Part shown: piece after piece, positions 29,701-45,900 of the stretch
Layout of the letters: each line of letters opens with the position of its first letter
How positions within the stretch are numbered: position 1 is the stretch's first letter
DNA from: Cruorifilaria tuberocauda
Lineage: Eukaryota > Nematoda > Chromadorea > Rhabditida > Onchocercidae
Length of the DNA stretch: 64,000 nt
Direction of reading: 5' to 3'
Assembly (NCBI GenBank): GCA_013365365.1
Contig: JABVXU010000276.1
Location: 1-64,000, forward strand
Notes under the pieces: model-generated
The model's database searches: none
What the model was told of the DNA's origin: nothing
The model's input: the letters and a program-made list of their open reading frames with translations, nothing else
Made by a program: the position numbers and the translations under genes

Positions 29701-32012
29701 CCTTTTATGAAGATTAAAACTACGATTTAATATATTTATCCGTTAATAAAACAACTAGCAACACGACTAGCAAACAAGTCAACAAGAATATACAATAAAA
29801 AATTTTCACTTGTTGTAAATAAAGACGAGGCAATTCAAAAATAGTGACACAAAACTTAAATGATGTGAAAATGACTCTGAAACAATAGCAATTGCAGCAC
29901 CATAAGGTTGATTAAAAGAATCAGAATGTTTCCATTTCTAATGTAAGTTTAAATTATCAGTTTGAGTTTCGGAACTAATTTCTATAATCTCAACAAAAAT
30001 TGACCAATGTCAAAATGTATTGCGTGGTTGAATAATTTTTAGAAACACAAAATTAACAAAACATCGATAGTAGAACTAAAAAAAAACATCATAAGTGAAA
30101 AAAAAGATACCTTTCTGATAGCAGCTTCCAGATTTTTGCCTGTCAATTCAAATTTCTGACAAGCACTCAATGGATAACGCTCGGGTTTGCAATTAAATTT
30201 GAGTGGAAAAGCGTCCACCATTGCAAATTTTTTCTTCAGCTCACGAATCTGAAATCAATTGTTCAGCATCACTTGAATCAGTTAAATCTAATTACTTCTA
30301 GGAAGTAAGTTACAGACCTCGATAGAAGCTAAATATGTGAATTAAAATGCCGACTAAGTATTCAATTTTTTTTCAATTAGTTCATCTATTTCATTAAAAC
30401 TTACCACAACTGGCCATTCCGAATGATTCGGCATACTAAGCCAAACAACTTCACCAATGCTCCAAACATGCGGTACGCTTGCATTACTTGCTGTATCGCC
30501 GCTACTTGCTGCATCACTATCTTTTTTGGTTTTCTTAACAAGATCACCCAGAACGCTTTGCTTATTGATTTCACTCGTTTTAAAACCTGCTAATTCCTCT
30601 GGAAAAATAAGTATTATAAATGTTGACGATGCATTCTTGGGTGAAAAAATGTTTCTGGGTTAAAAGTTCATTTCCTTGAATATTTATATGTTTCATATAA
30701 ATTTAATGACTAATAAACCTCTACATTATTTTTTTTAGCTAGAGAGAATAGATTGCTGTCGCAAGAACATTTTAAGATATGAGCTAGCTCTTTTATGTCA
30801 AATTTCTTTAATTCTAAAGTAGTGAGTAGTCAACATACACATCTTTAGCGATCTGGTATTCGCATAAAGAAAAAATGTTCAAATCTTAATATTAATAATT
30901 AAAGAGTTCAATCTTTTTCCTCTCTTAAACGATTCAGATTGAATTTAATAAACAGATTCCACCTGACATCTGATGACCCGCATCTAGAAGTCCGCTTTTT
31001 TTCAATATTTCAAGTGCTGCTTTGTACGCTTCCTTCATATCATTTTTTGCTCCAATAGGTAACTATAACAGTAATGTCATTATCTGCCGTTAATGTCATT
31101 AATATCATTATAATGACATTACATTAACATATTAACACTAACAGGAATCACTGAGTTCCATAGAGTTATAAATTAAGCAATAAAAGATGCACTTACAGAT
31201 TCATTGCCAGTTAAAAGCCGAAGCTTTTGCGGTGGACAACTGAAAATTGACGACTTCAAATTTGAGCTTTCGTCAATCGGTAAAAATGTGTAGGTGACCT
31301 TTTTCGGATAAACGCAACGAACCTAAAACTCACTAGCTATTGCATGTTATTTTCAATCTTTGGAGATAGAAGGACAGAATAATCAGCTTCTCGATAATGG
31401 AATTATAAAAAAACAAACCAGCGCAGGCCACTCTGGGAAACGTCGATATGGAGCCCAAACTACATCTCCAGTTTTTAAATCAGCTGAAAAAAAAGTTGCT
31501 GAAGTAAAAATTTAAGCATTCGGGACGAAGGATTTCTCGGCAAATAATATTAAACATTATTTTTAATATTAGGCACACAAAAATCATTCACATCAGGGCC
31601 AGTTAGTAATGCCAGAAAACTAATACTTACTTGGATAACTACCGTGGTAAAAATGCACGAAAAGTTGTAGAACTCATTCATCAAAGCATTCATTCATTCA
31701 TTTTCATAGAAACAGTGGCATCGACACACACACACAAACGCATGCATATATTTCGTATGACTAAACAAAAAAATTCCAACTGACAAAATTTGAAAAGTTG
31801 AAATGTTTCGATGAAAATTTCTCAACTTTATCTCTTTCATATGACTTTTTATTAAATAGCAGTTAGCATTATCACGAAGCAAATCCTACGAAAATTAAAA
31901 ATGAATTAACGTTTAGTAATAATTTATATGAAGTGATATAAGCAACTAAGACAAGCGAACCTATGGACAACTTACACGTTGGTGCTGAATTTTTCACAGG
32001 TCGTCGTCCCAT
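26732..32012 (-). CDS. Multi-PWWP chromatin protein with a MUM1/PWWP3-like C-terminus
   Basis: Exons in transcription order: 32012-31976, 31483-31419, 31322-31197, 31062-30963, 30598-30405, 30248-30111, 29599-29337, 29167-28897, 28599-28520, 28409-28331, 27874-27769, 27593-27396, 27147-26993, 26839-26732. They give 639 residues in one clean frame. Three PWWP-like modules are visible: GDVVWAPYRRFPEWPAL (about 17-34, continuing to 76), GEVVWLSMPNHSEWPVV (about 158-174 onward) and GDLAWINRARSGRIVKWPIL (about 379-398 onward). PWWP domains bind methylated histone tails and DNA. Between modules 2 and 3 lies a charged region with KGKRRLDKSPSPS-type basic/serine sequence, probably nuclear. The last 60 residues (VPEAVVFAIT ... 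EANEIFENALL) resemble the C-terminal domain of MUM1/PWWP3A. I recognise the domains but not a specific ortholog. The border between exons 29599-29337 and 29167-28897 is the least certain. Confidence 0.82.
31072..31121. repeat. Intronic cluster of TAATGTCATTA units
   Basis: TAATGTCATTA occurs at 31072-31082 and 31091-31101, and its reverse complement at 31111-31121, so the last two can form an 11-bp hairpin. It lies in an intron of the PWWP gene, next to the acceptor of exon 31062-30963. Confidence 0.7.
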
Positions 32013-34888
32013 TCTGTTGTTAAGTTATTGTGACGTTTCGAATTATTCACTTCCACGCGATATTGATTCGATGGAAAGCTTCTTTATTCCTAGAATACTT
32101 TTAATATAAAGTTGCCACATTCAATCAATCTAGTATCAATCAAATTGCTAATATTATGCACTTCCTGAAATAATAGATTTTTTAGATCACTAAATAGTTT
32201 AGTTGCTGGAACGACACACTGATAGATTATTCAATCTCCAATTTTTTCTTAAAATTTATCAAAATTTAGAAATGGCAGACAAATTTATAATTTCTATAAA
32301 ATTAAAATTTAATCTAACGTGATGAAATTATCCGAGCTTGGACAATAAAGAGTTAAAGATTAGAAAATAAATTTTAATCATAAAGGTGATTGGTCTGATA
32401 AAATATCAATATAGAAAGAAAGATACTTCCAAATATAAAGTACTCGAACAAAATACTCCACAAGAAAACAGTCCCAATTCATTCACTCAAACACCACTCA
32501 GTTAGATGGATTAGCAGCAGAATTTGTGTGGAATAAAATAGTTCGTATCACAATGAAATTTGCTATCCCATCCTTAAATAATGAAATAGAATCCATCCAA
32601 TGACCCCGTCGTACACACAATGTCGTAAAAAGGTTATTTAACGAAAAATTAATCTTAGCAAAGATTTATAAAGTCATTTAATAATTACTCTAATCAAGTC
32701 CAGACAAAAAACATAGGCAATGAGTTATTGTTTATTTATCACTGGGATTTCGTCATGACCGAGATTTTCCAGAGCTTCTAACAAACAATCTCCTACGCTA
32801 TTGATTTGATAAATAAATTGTAAACAAAATCACTTCTGCTCAATTAAATTAAATTTTCAGAGATTTTTTTTTTGCAAATGCACATTAATCATTAGCTAAC
32901 ATGTTTACAGTGTGTCGGAATAACATTAATAATTAATGCTCTGCGAATCAATACTGTTTCAAGATGCTCGCCGATATAAAATAATTCCGCAGGATATTGA
33001 TATTAAATATTACAAATTACAAACTGCCATTAATACTAAATTGCTGCAAAGACATTTTCAATATTCTAAAAATCGTTACAGTGATAATTATAGTAATAAC
33101 TAAGCACACACTACTTCTGTGGTAGAAATTGAACTTATGACCTCTGATGTTTTACATATGAGAGTGGGAGATTGTTTTGAAAATGTGCAGTAATCAATAC
33201 ATTTAAAGATATGCAAAATTTAAACTTCGCGGGTCTGCAGTGCCATTCAGCTAGAATTCCTCAATCTAAAACAAGAATGGTTTATTTGTAATGATTAATT
33301 ATCAAATGCCGTTTGCATTTTTAGATGTTTAAATACTCAACCATTCAATCTCGTATTTGTTAATTTCCTCCTGTTTTTCTCTCCTTCATAAAAGATAAAA
33401 TAAGCCAAAGTTAGGAAAAAAGTGGAATTCTAAAATAGAAAAAATATTCACCTCATTTACTTTAAATGTTCATGCACTTAAATTCATATCGTTTTGTCTG
33501 TTGCTCGGATTTTTTACTCTCCTATGAAGCTGAAAGGTTAAACACTCATTCCATGCATTCATATGCATGATTTGATGAATGAATCAAGATTATGTGAATA
33601 TGTATGAATTTTAATGCATTATAACAATTCTCAAAGATCATTGCTTCAGTATTTAATTCTTCTATTAAGATAAAGAAATCTGTGACATAACAACATGATT
33701 AAGATATGTAAAATTAAGATATGGTTAAAAAAATGCATAATAATTATACAAATAAAATGTTTTTTAGCAATGCATAAAAAAAAGCTATTTGATATGAGAA
33801 TTAATCTTTCCCGAATAATTTATTATTTTTATTATTTATTATATTTCCTCAGTGAAAAGTCTTCATATTATATAAATGTTTCCTACTTTTTACAAAGTTT
33901 ATAGAATTATTTGAGGTTACAACAGTTACAACAGTTACAACAGTAAAAAGTTACAACAGAATTGTTTTTTCTATCAAAACGTTATCACTGATGTAGATAA
34001 AACGAAATAAATATTGTATTTGATGTATCTATCATGACCATGAAAGATTTTACGAAAATTGCTACACTCAAATTTTGAACATTTTGTTGAGTTGGAAGTT
34101 GGAAAAAAAACTTATTTAATTTTATATCCTATCTTTTATCTTTTGGATAAATATATCTTTTAGAATATAAAATTTTATATAATAAAGTTATGTATAACAG
34201 CTTATCATCAATTCCTAATAACACTTAGATATCTAGGATTAAATATATGAAAGACATAAATTGAAAGAATTCGATTAAAAAAAAAATATACGAAGTGAGA
34301 TTTTCAGTGAAGATTTTTTTAAATCTAATTTCTGATCACTGTGATCATGATCTCAATAGTTCTATCTCTGATTTTTCTTATTTCCATGTCATCACTATTA
34401 TTCTGAATAAAACCAACTAATAACAAGAGATGAAAGTGATAGAGATATTTATCTATTAAATTTATAATAAATCAAAATCTGGCTATTGTTACCCAACAGA
34501 AATGCAAGATCATAGAGGACGTAGGAAGTCATTATCATATTCTAATACTAATATGGTGCATCTTCCATTTTAAAACTTATACAATGAATAATCATTTTCA
34601 AATGAAAGTACATACGTAAAATACAGCACTATGAGAAAGACTAAACTGATGAGCCCATATTAATTAACAGCGAAATTAAAGAAATGTTCGAAAAAAGATG
34701 CACTGCACAATGGGAAATTGAGCAGACAATGCCATACAATATCCTAAAAAACTGGTGGAATCTAGAAAAGCACACGTATATGCACTCAAATCAAAATTTG
34801 GGAATCATCATAAGTAAGCATATTGCACGGCCTTGACTCGATTGGTTGAAAAACATGTGGTAAAATATAGGATTTATCTTTCAATTTG
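32013..34888. other. Intergenic, PWWP promoter side, no gene seen
   Basis: Between two minus-strand genes. A TTAACAACAG acceptor-like sequence ends one base before the PWWP ATG. A 9-bp minisatellite lies at 33916-33958. No coding potential was found beyond short lysine/isoleucine-rich frames. Confidence 0.65.
33916..33958. repeat. 9-bp minisatellite (GTTACAACA)
   Basis: Three perfect head-to-tail units at 33916-33942, a 7-base interruption, and a fourth unit at 33950-33958. Confidence 0.95.
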
Positions 34889-37537
34889 CTATGGTTCCAA
34901 AGTTTTAATTTTCAGCAGCCGATTTATGTGCATATAAACAGTGTCGTAGACTGTAAAACTAATACCGACCGCAATCGGACCCTAAAATATAACATTTTCT
35001 AATTTCTAAATTTTTAATTTTTATTTCCATATACTCGAGTGAATAATCTAAGCTTCCGTAGTTTTGCATAAGCCTTATATACTCTCAGCAGCTAACCATC
35101 ACTTACATCCAAAATCAAAGGAAAGATTACTATTGCTACATTTCATTTCTTGATGTACATCTTGGAATCTCGATGATAAGAATAAGGGAGCCAAAAGAAT
35201 CGGTGTAAAAAGATAGGATCCTAGAATAATCACTGAGCCAATCTAATCAATAGTACATTTTAATTAATTGCTTAATTTAGACTCACTTTAATCCAGTTCA
35301 AACTGAGACCTTTATAAAGACCATTTTTGATACCTTCGGTCTTCCCAATTATGTATATACTACAGAAAACATTATGTCCAGTAGGAATACGGAATGTTTG
35401 CATACGACGACGTACAATATCAAACGGGTAGGACGAGGACTGACCAACTAAACCAGCGAAGCCACCGAAAACAAGGCGATACACAGATGGAACTTCTTTA
35501 TTTGTTTTCTCTGTAATAAAAATGAACTTTTCAGTTTATGGACTGCTGAAAATCTAATTATAAATGGAAACATTTTTGGTAAATCATTTGAAGAAATTTA
35601 TAGAAATGAAAGCAAAATAAAACGAAGAAGTATTCATTCTATATGCTCTGTATGTTCTAATATTCATTACTTTAATGTTACATGCGCAAGTTGCTGAATA
35701 GTGTACTCCGATTAATAAACTTCACTCCCTATTGCGAAAAAGTTGGTTGTTCGATTTAGTTTTGAGTACCTCTTCTTTACGATAAATAAGAGAGTTTGAA
35801 ATCAGATTCAATATAACTAATATAACTTCCTCTCGCTATTCTCAATTACATTTGGTGAAAGAACCGAGAAAAAATGAAATTTAGTTGAAAGCTCACCAAA
35901 ATACATTAATTTAAGTGTTTCGAAAATAAAGAAGCTGGCACCCGCATAGGGTATGGCTCCCAACAAAGCTGGAATTAAACCGTTGTAGAACGTTCTGCAA
36001 TTAAAGTTTTCGAAAATTATAAAAATGTTGCACAGTATATTATTTTTTATCATAATATAATATTCGATATGTGATATTTTTTGCTGGTTCCATGCAACAA
36101 ACATTTGAATAAGTGCTACGAATAAATGAGTATCACGCTAATAAGGTTTGTGTCAAATGAACCAAATAAGCATCAAAATAGTAGGATTATTTGACAAATC
36201 AATACCTGACACCGTATCTTTGATAATCTTTGGTAAAAACATTTAGTAAGGAACTATATTCATCGACAGTGGATGTAGCTAAGCGTGCTTTGGCTGTATC
36301 TAATGGATATGTACATATTGTTGCAACTACTCCTGCTAAGGATCCCGCGATATAACGCTTCATTGGAGTTCTTTTTCTGAATAATTGCAACTTGGCCGTA
36401 ATTTTAAACCTTATTTTAATATCTTTAAATAGAATGACATTTTTTTAATGTAAGAAATAAAACTATAGAAATATGTTTCGATTGAGATTTGATTCTTGCA
36501 AGATCTAAAATTTAATTTCATAACCTATACCTATATATTTCACAGTAGAGCAAATCAATTTTTTAAGACTAAACCAAACATCATAAACAGTAAAGAATGC
36601 ATCAAAATTAGAGATGACCTAGCAAATGAGGGAACAGTACTTGAATATTATAAAACACTTTGTATCTGCCAAAGAGCAAAAAATTCTTAATTACCCATCT
36701 TTATCAACTCGTAGCATATGTTTGATCTCCTCATGCGCACCAAACTGGATTACCGCATATGGTACAATGCGTACCATCATCGCGGAATTGCCACGCCACA
36801 AAGAAATCAAACCAGTCGTTTTGTACGTATTTTTAATAAAATTAAGAGCTGATTTCATTGAATACTGAGCATTTCCAGAAACTAAATCATATTTTTGATG
36901 CTATTATAAAGGAATGAAAAGAAAGAAAACTCAATTTTTCAGTTTTTTGCATACAATCTTTGCATAATATAAGCCATAGAAATAAAAGAAGTTACTTTGA
37001 AAATTAATCTTCGTGCGATCAAGCGGAGCAATAGTAGTTTTGGCAATGGCACCTGCGCACGCACCAGCTGCCAATGATGCAAGTATGGTTCGACTTGATC
37101 GATTTTCCTGGAAATATATTTTAAAGAAATTGATCTGCTAGAATGAAAAGCATGGTAATAAAATAGTTCATGGCAATGAAACACTAATAATTCCATAATT
37201 TTCAATTAAGAATAGCACGGGCTGATTCTTTGTGATAAATCTCTCTCCGATATACATAAGTAACCATAAAAATGATCACACAAATCAGTAATACTAACAT
37301 CCGCATAAATTATTAAATTTAATTACCCAAAAACTGGACGACCCCGAAAAATAATCCAATCTTTATCTGTCCATCTATTTGAATTTATCATACCTTTCAT
37401 TTTCGGAGGTAGGAACAGTTGACGTTATGGTGCTTAAGCCTCTGAAAAGATTTCTGAACATCTGAATAGATAATATGGATAAATTGACACTATTTATCAA
37501 AAAAAAACAAGGAGTTTACCTCTTCGGATTGCGACAT
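34889..37537 (-). CDS. Mitochondrial carrier, SLC25A42-like (probable CoA / adenine nucleotide transporter)
   Basis: Exons in transcription order: 37537-37520, 37107-36996, 36881-36695, 36376-36206, 35994-35897, 35510-35287, 34981-34889, giving 300 residues. The three tandem carrier repeats each show the signature: PLDRTK (34-39), [10 protein letters not shown] and [12 protein letters not shown]. The segment FQ ... [21 protein letters not shown] and the end [21 protein letters not shown] match SLC25A42 better than other carriers. That protein moves coenzyme A and adenine nucleotides across the inner mitochondrial membrane. The N-terminus is uncertain. An exon-like stretch at about 37461-37394 ([11 protein letters not shown]...) is open and has good splice signals, but its normal donor breaks the frame into the next exon. 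It fits only with a weak donor after 37417. Substrate is inferred from family only. Confidence 0.88.
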
Positions 37538-41168
<3,631 letters not shown>

Positions 41169-41477
41169 CATTTGTATAGTTATCTTATTTTCGTATGCAG
41201 AAATTCGTATGTTTGTTTCTAAACACAATGTACATATTCTCAAGTTGGACATTTTTCAAAGATCGTTGCTGTTGGAAACATTTTTAATCCAAATCTTAAA
41301 ACATGTGAAATAATGAAAATATTTGACTATAATATATATTCGTAACTGGGAAAAAGTCATAGAGCTTGTTAAATACAATATGAAATTCTTTGTTTGTTTC
41401 GGCTTTAAGTCAAATTCTTGAGGAGAATATCTGACCAATTACGACCGCACGAAAATAGTTGTGTAAAGGGAACAAAC

Positions 41478-41511
41478 GGATATCCATTAATACTAAATGG
41501 ATATCCATTAT
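41478..41511. repeat. Direct copies of GGATATCCATTA, one in a palindrome
   Basis: GGATATCCATTA occurs twice about 20 bases apart. The second copy lies in the perfect palindrome AATGGATATCCATT. Confidence 0.7.
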
Positions 41512-41905
41512 TTATTCTGGTGACATTAACTAATGTTATTTTTGAAAAGCAAAGGTGAATTACTGTGGAAAGAAGTTTTGGAGCTCGAAATCAACGTTAA
41601 ACCAATAAGAACATAAAAACAATCGAAGTCTGGCATTTTAAGTCGGGGAAAATAAAAGGAAATATTATATAGAATTAGTAAATATTTATCGAGCTCACCT
41701 TTTTATGTTCAAAGCATATTTCACACTATGATACAAGCAGTGAAAAATAATTATCCATTATAATTATATAGTACTGTGGTCTAAATAAAGTAACACGATT
41801 CAAACACAACGATAAGTACTGCGATTTAAATTATCAAAAACGTGTAAATTGACTTCAGTTGCAAATTTACTTTACACATTCCTAAGCTCAATCCTATTCC
41901 ACTGA

Positions 41906-41960
41906 ATTTTTTGGCATTCAACCGAAAACATTTTTGGCATTTTTTGGCATTTTTGGCATA
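41906..41960. repeat. TTTTGGCAT short repeat cluster
   Basis: Four copies of TTTTTGGCAT or TTTTGGCAT occur within 55 bases, the last three nearly contiguous. Confidence 0.85.
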
Positions 41961-42945
41961 TCGTATTCAACCTTCTAACAACTTTTCCAACTATTATAAA
42001 AATAGCGTATTTTAGATAAAGTGTTCTACCATTACTCAATTTCTAAACATTTCTCATCTTTTTTCAAATGTTTTCCATTATAAGAAGTCAGATTAACATT
42101 GAAAAAACAAACGCTACACATACAGGATTATTCTGTGAATAGAAGGAAGCAAAGCAATACTTTAAATTTACCAAATAAGAACATAGACTAGAGGGACCTG
42201 ACTTAGATAGTCTTGAATTAGACAGTAATTTGTCCTCAAATCAAAAGTGGGTGAAAGTAAGCGTGAAAGATTGTTGTCGCACTAAGAACGTACAAAAAAA
42301 TTAGCGAAGGTAGAACGATGCATCAAGTAGTAGGAAAAATTCTAACAGTTCGTAAGAATCAATAAAAAATCAATGATAAAACACATTTATTGGGAAATAA
42401 GTATGGGCATGTTTTCTGTAAATTCGGTTTAAATTCTTGTGAACAGTAAGTGTGAGAGATTCACACATGGAAAGGCGTGGTAGAGGATGTACGCAGAGGA
42501 AATTTTTTTATTAAGTCGCCTGCGGTTTCCTTATGTTTTCCCATTGTTTATGTACAACAACGCATCATGTATCAAATATTGTATTGTTGCTCAGCCACTT
42601 GAATGCCTGTGAAAGAAACTATAGTTTGAAAAGAAAGAATCCGAAATTACTATTTCAAATTTCAATTCATTTGCTAGTAATATTTCTATGATGTCGTGAC
42701 ATTCTTTCTGTGCAAAGTGGGTCAAAGTGATTCACTGCAACGTGGTAACAATCGTCTTTACAAAACTATCTGTGTTTTTAAGGTTTTAATAATAACAAAT
42801 ATGTAAATCAAGCCCCTATTTCTTGCTTTCTAGTAATCCAATTGCTTTACCACTTTGTTACCTCCTTACCTATAAATTAATTGGAGAAATTATGAAATTC
42901 CCCGTGAACTATACGAGGATTTTTGTTAAATCTAGAAAATAGCAT

Positions 42946-45900
42946 TCAGATAATAGCTAATTGTTCAATACGTTGAATAGTGGAATTAATTGGACGTCGT
43001 GAATCAGCGGGTCGAATTGAACGTCGCGTCAAACCGAAAAATGACCGTGGTGACAAATTTGAACTGGTGAAACGCCAACCAACATGCTGTCCACAATGTG
43101 AGCACTCGCGAATAGCCCACTTGTAACTGTAATTTCGCTATGCTTTAGTCACTTATAAATAAAGTACATCTTTTATTGCACAGATATATTCCATCATCTT
43201 ACTGGTATTATAAAACACTGACTTAACTAAATTGGTATGGATATGGAACACTTCAATTCTTCATCAGATTACAACCTATTGCTAATAGATGAAAAACCAA
43301 AAATTAGTAAATAATTGAATCGGTAATTCTTGATCACTGATAATTTTTGTTTAAATATCGCACTGAGATATTACTGGCGATTTTTAAAATCAATAATGAT
43401 GGCATTTTACACTATCCCTTCTTTCATCAAGAACACTCTAATAACTAACCCTGGAAACCAGGAACATTCGGCTGACGGTACTCCACGTTGTACCGTTGAA
43501 ACTACTTCTGAAACGGTAAATAAGTCATGTACATAGCCACCTGAAAATACGATTTTTAAACAGGACTTGACAAATATTAAAATTTTAGAAAATTTAATAA
43601 AATATGAAAGACTTGAAAATGAAGTTAATTCCCAAAAACCATAAATGAGTTTTTTAGTATCTCATGGTCACAATTACTCTAATTTTTTTGTTTCTTTTTT
43701 TAATGAAATAATGAAACAAGCTAGTGGACGGATTCCGAAACTGATTTTGCGGTATAATTTGCAACATCACCTGACAATTAATCAAATTACTGCAGTGGTT
43801 CAAATACTCACCTGGGTTGACATAGTGTGCGCTATTTCCTTCCGTTGATACGCTAATCATTTGTGACATGTTACACAGCATTGTGCCACAATTTTTACAA
43901 ACAATGACATCGATCTGCAACGAAAATGCCCATTATCAAATAGGTCAACCATTTGCAGCAGGATAAACATAATCGAACTAGGTCGCACAGCATGTTATGA
44001 AAAAATTGTTCTATTTAATTCCCAGACTTAATTTATCCTTCACTTCTTAATGATTCAATCAGAAGAGATCCTCTTAATACTGAATTTATTGCACAAACGA
44101 AGATATATTCACTATATATCAGAAAAGGAAAATTTTCTTCATTTTGCCAGCAACTATCTTTATGCATCGTATGAATAAATTGATAAGCGAGTTTTCCTAT
44201 AACCTTCCTACTCAGTGTAGCCTCATAAATTTGATCCGTTTCTAGATAGATACACTGATTCAAAAACAAATAAATGTTAATCAGTTGGGAAAAAAGGGAA
44301 ATACTACTACCTTCTCATGAAGGAATTTTGTCTTTTTCATCCTAAAATAACGCTAATTTTGTTAACTATTTTCTTTTTTCGCTCCCGGATCATCAATCGA
44401 AGCAAATGAGAAGGGTGCAATATTTTTAATGAACTTATTCCAGTCAGTCAAATCGCATATATTACGTCTGTGCATAAAATTTACTGCTGCTTGATTGTTA
44501 TCTCAGTTATTAGTTAAAAGGAAATGAGGAATGGTTCACACGACTAATAATGCCATATTCATCCTTCAATCTTCTATCTGTGCACGGTTCATCTAGCAAG
44601 TGTAAGCGCATTTCCATATCGATTGGTAAATTTGCAGCTACCCAATAGCTCAACGCCGTCGGTCCCTAAATGAAGAATACTGGAAATTCTACTTATCAAG
44701 ATAATTATTTATATTTAAAGATCTTTATAAAAACTGTTCATGAACGCTGGTATACTATTATTAACATCTGTGTGAGAAAATTCAAATATCATAATTCTTC
44801 CAAAAATTCTACTATTACAGAATTTAAAGAAAAAAAAAGAAAAAGCAGTACTTGAGAAAGAACACGTTTAACTTTTTCATACACGTGCCAGCCATAAAGC
44901 CACTTCGCAATTTCATCAATATAATGCTTCTACAAATTAAGCTTTTTCATAAATTTTTTCACAATAAACAAACAATTGAGAGCTGAAGAAATGAATTATT
45001 TTATAATTAAATTATCGGAAAATATTATGAATTATTGCAAGTCAAAAGTATGAAAATTTACCGTCAATGATATTTTCAATGCGTAATACGAATGCGATGT
45101 CATTGCCGCAAAATACCGTAAACTCTAAAGAAAATTTTGCTTTTAGAGAGTGAAAAAGTTATGCTTACATCAACCGCGTTACACGGGAGAACAGTACATT
45201 TTCATGTCATTTTACTTTCAAAGAAATGACAGTAATGATGAAAATTCATAGTTATCTTTCTACCTCTCTGTCAACTCTCCATTAAAACTTTCACTTTAAT
45301 TAGACCATTCTCAATTTATTATCTTCCAGCGACAGTTCAGCTCACAGATTGAAGAAAACACAGCAAATAGATTTCTAATTTAGGCACTTGTCAATTAAAA
45401 ACTAAACTAATAGCAAACATATTATCGTCTTTATCAAGAAAAAAAATCATCGCACTTTCGTGGGTAGCACACGAGCAAACGAAGCGGGCATTAATACTTG
45501 GGAGAAAGCTGGTAACTCCTTTTCTTCCAAAACTCTCACCTCACCATATGGCATCCTGAAATATTAAATAGTTCAAGTAAGATTAAATTTTATAACACTA
45601 AATCTGACACCTAATTTATAGGATAATTATGACTGAAAAAGTACCCGTTAATAGCGGATCGTCGATTAAGTATTCGACAACGTTGACGGCCTACTGCTTG
45701 CACAGAAATCCCACCATCATTTTCTTGCAAACTTCGAACCTGAAAGAGTGAATTCATTTAAATTTCAACTGTTATCAGCCTTTAATTCAACTATTTGACT
45801 AAAAAATTTTCTGATTAAAGTTAAATTTTATTTTCGGTTCAAAACTAATTTCGAAAAAGCAAAATAAATCAAATTATATAAATGAACCAGTGTGTGTCAT

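Larger units (their letters stand above)
41169..42945. other. Convergent intergenic gap, DNAJB9-like to cereblon
   Basis: No gene seen. It contains a palindromic GGATATCC repeat near 41478-41511 and a run of TTTTGGCAT units at 41906-41960. Confidence 0.65.

Noticed and set aside
37316..37332. TTTAATTACCCAA, identical to the middle of the nematode SL1 leader
   Set aside because: The match stops after 13 bases. The leader end, its donor site and the downstream SL RNA body are absent, so this is not an SL RNA gene.
43645..43848. Plus-strand open frame within the cereblon gene
   Set aside because: It is antisense to a cereblon intron and CULT exon and has no independent support.
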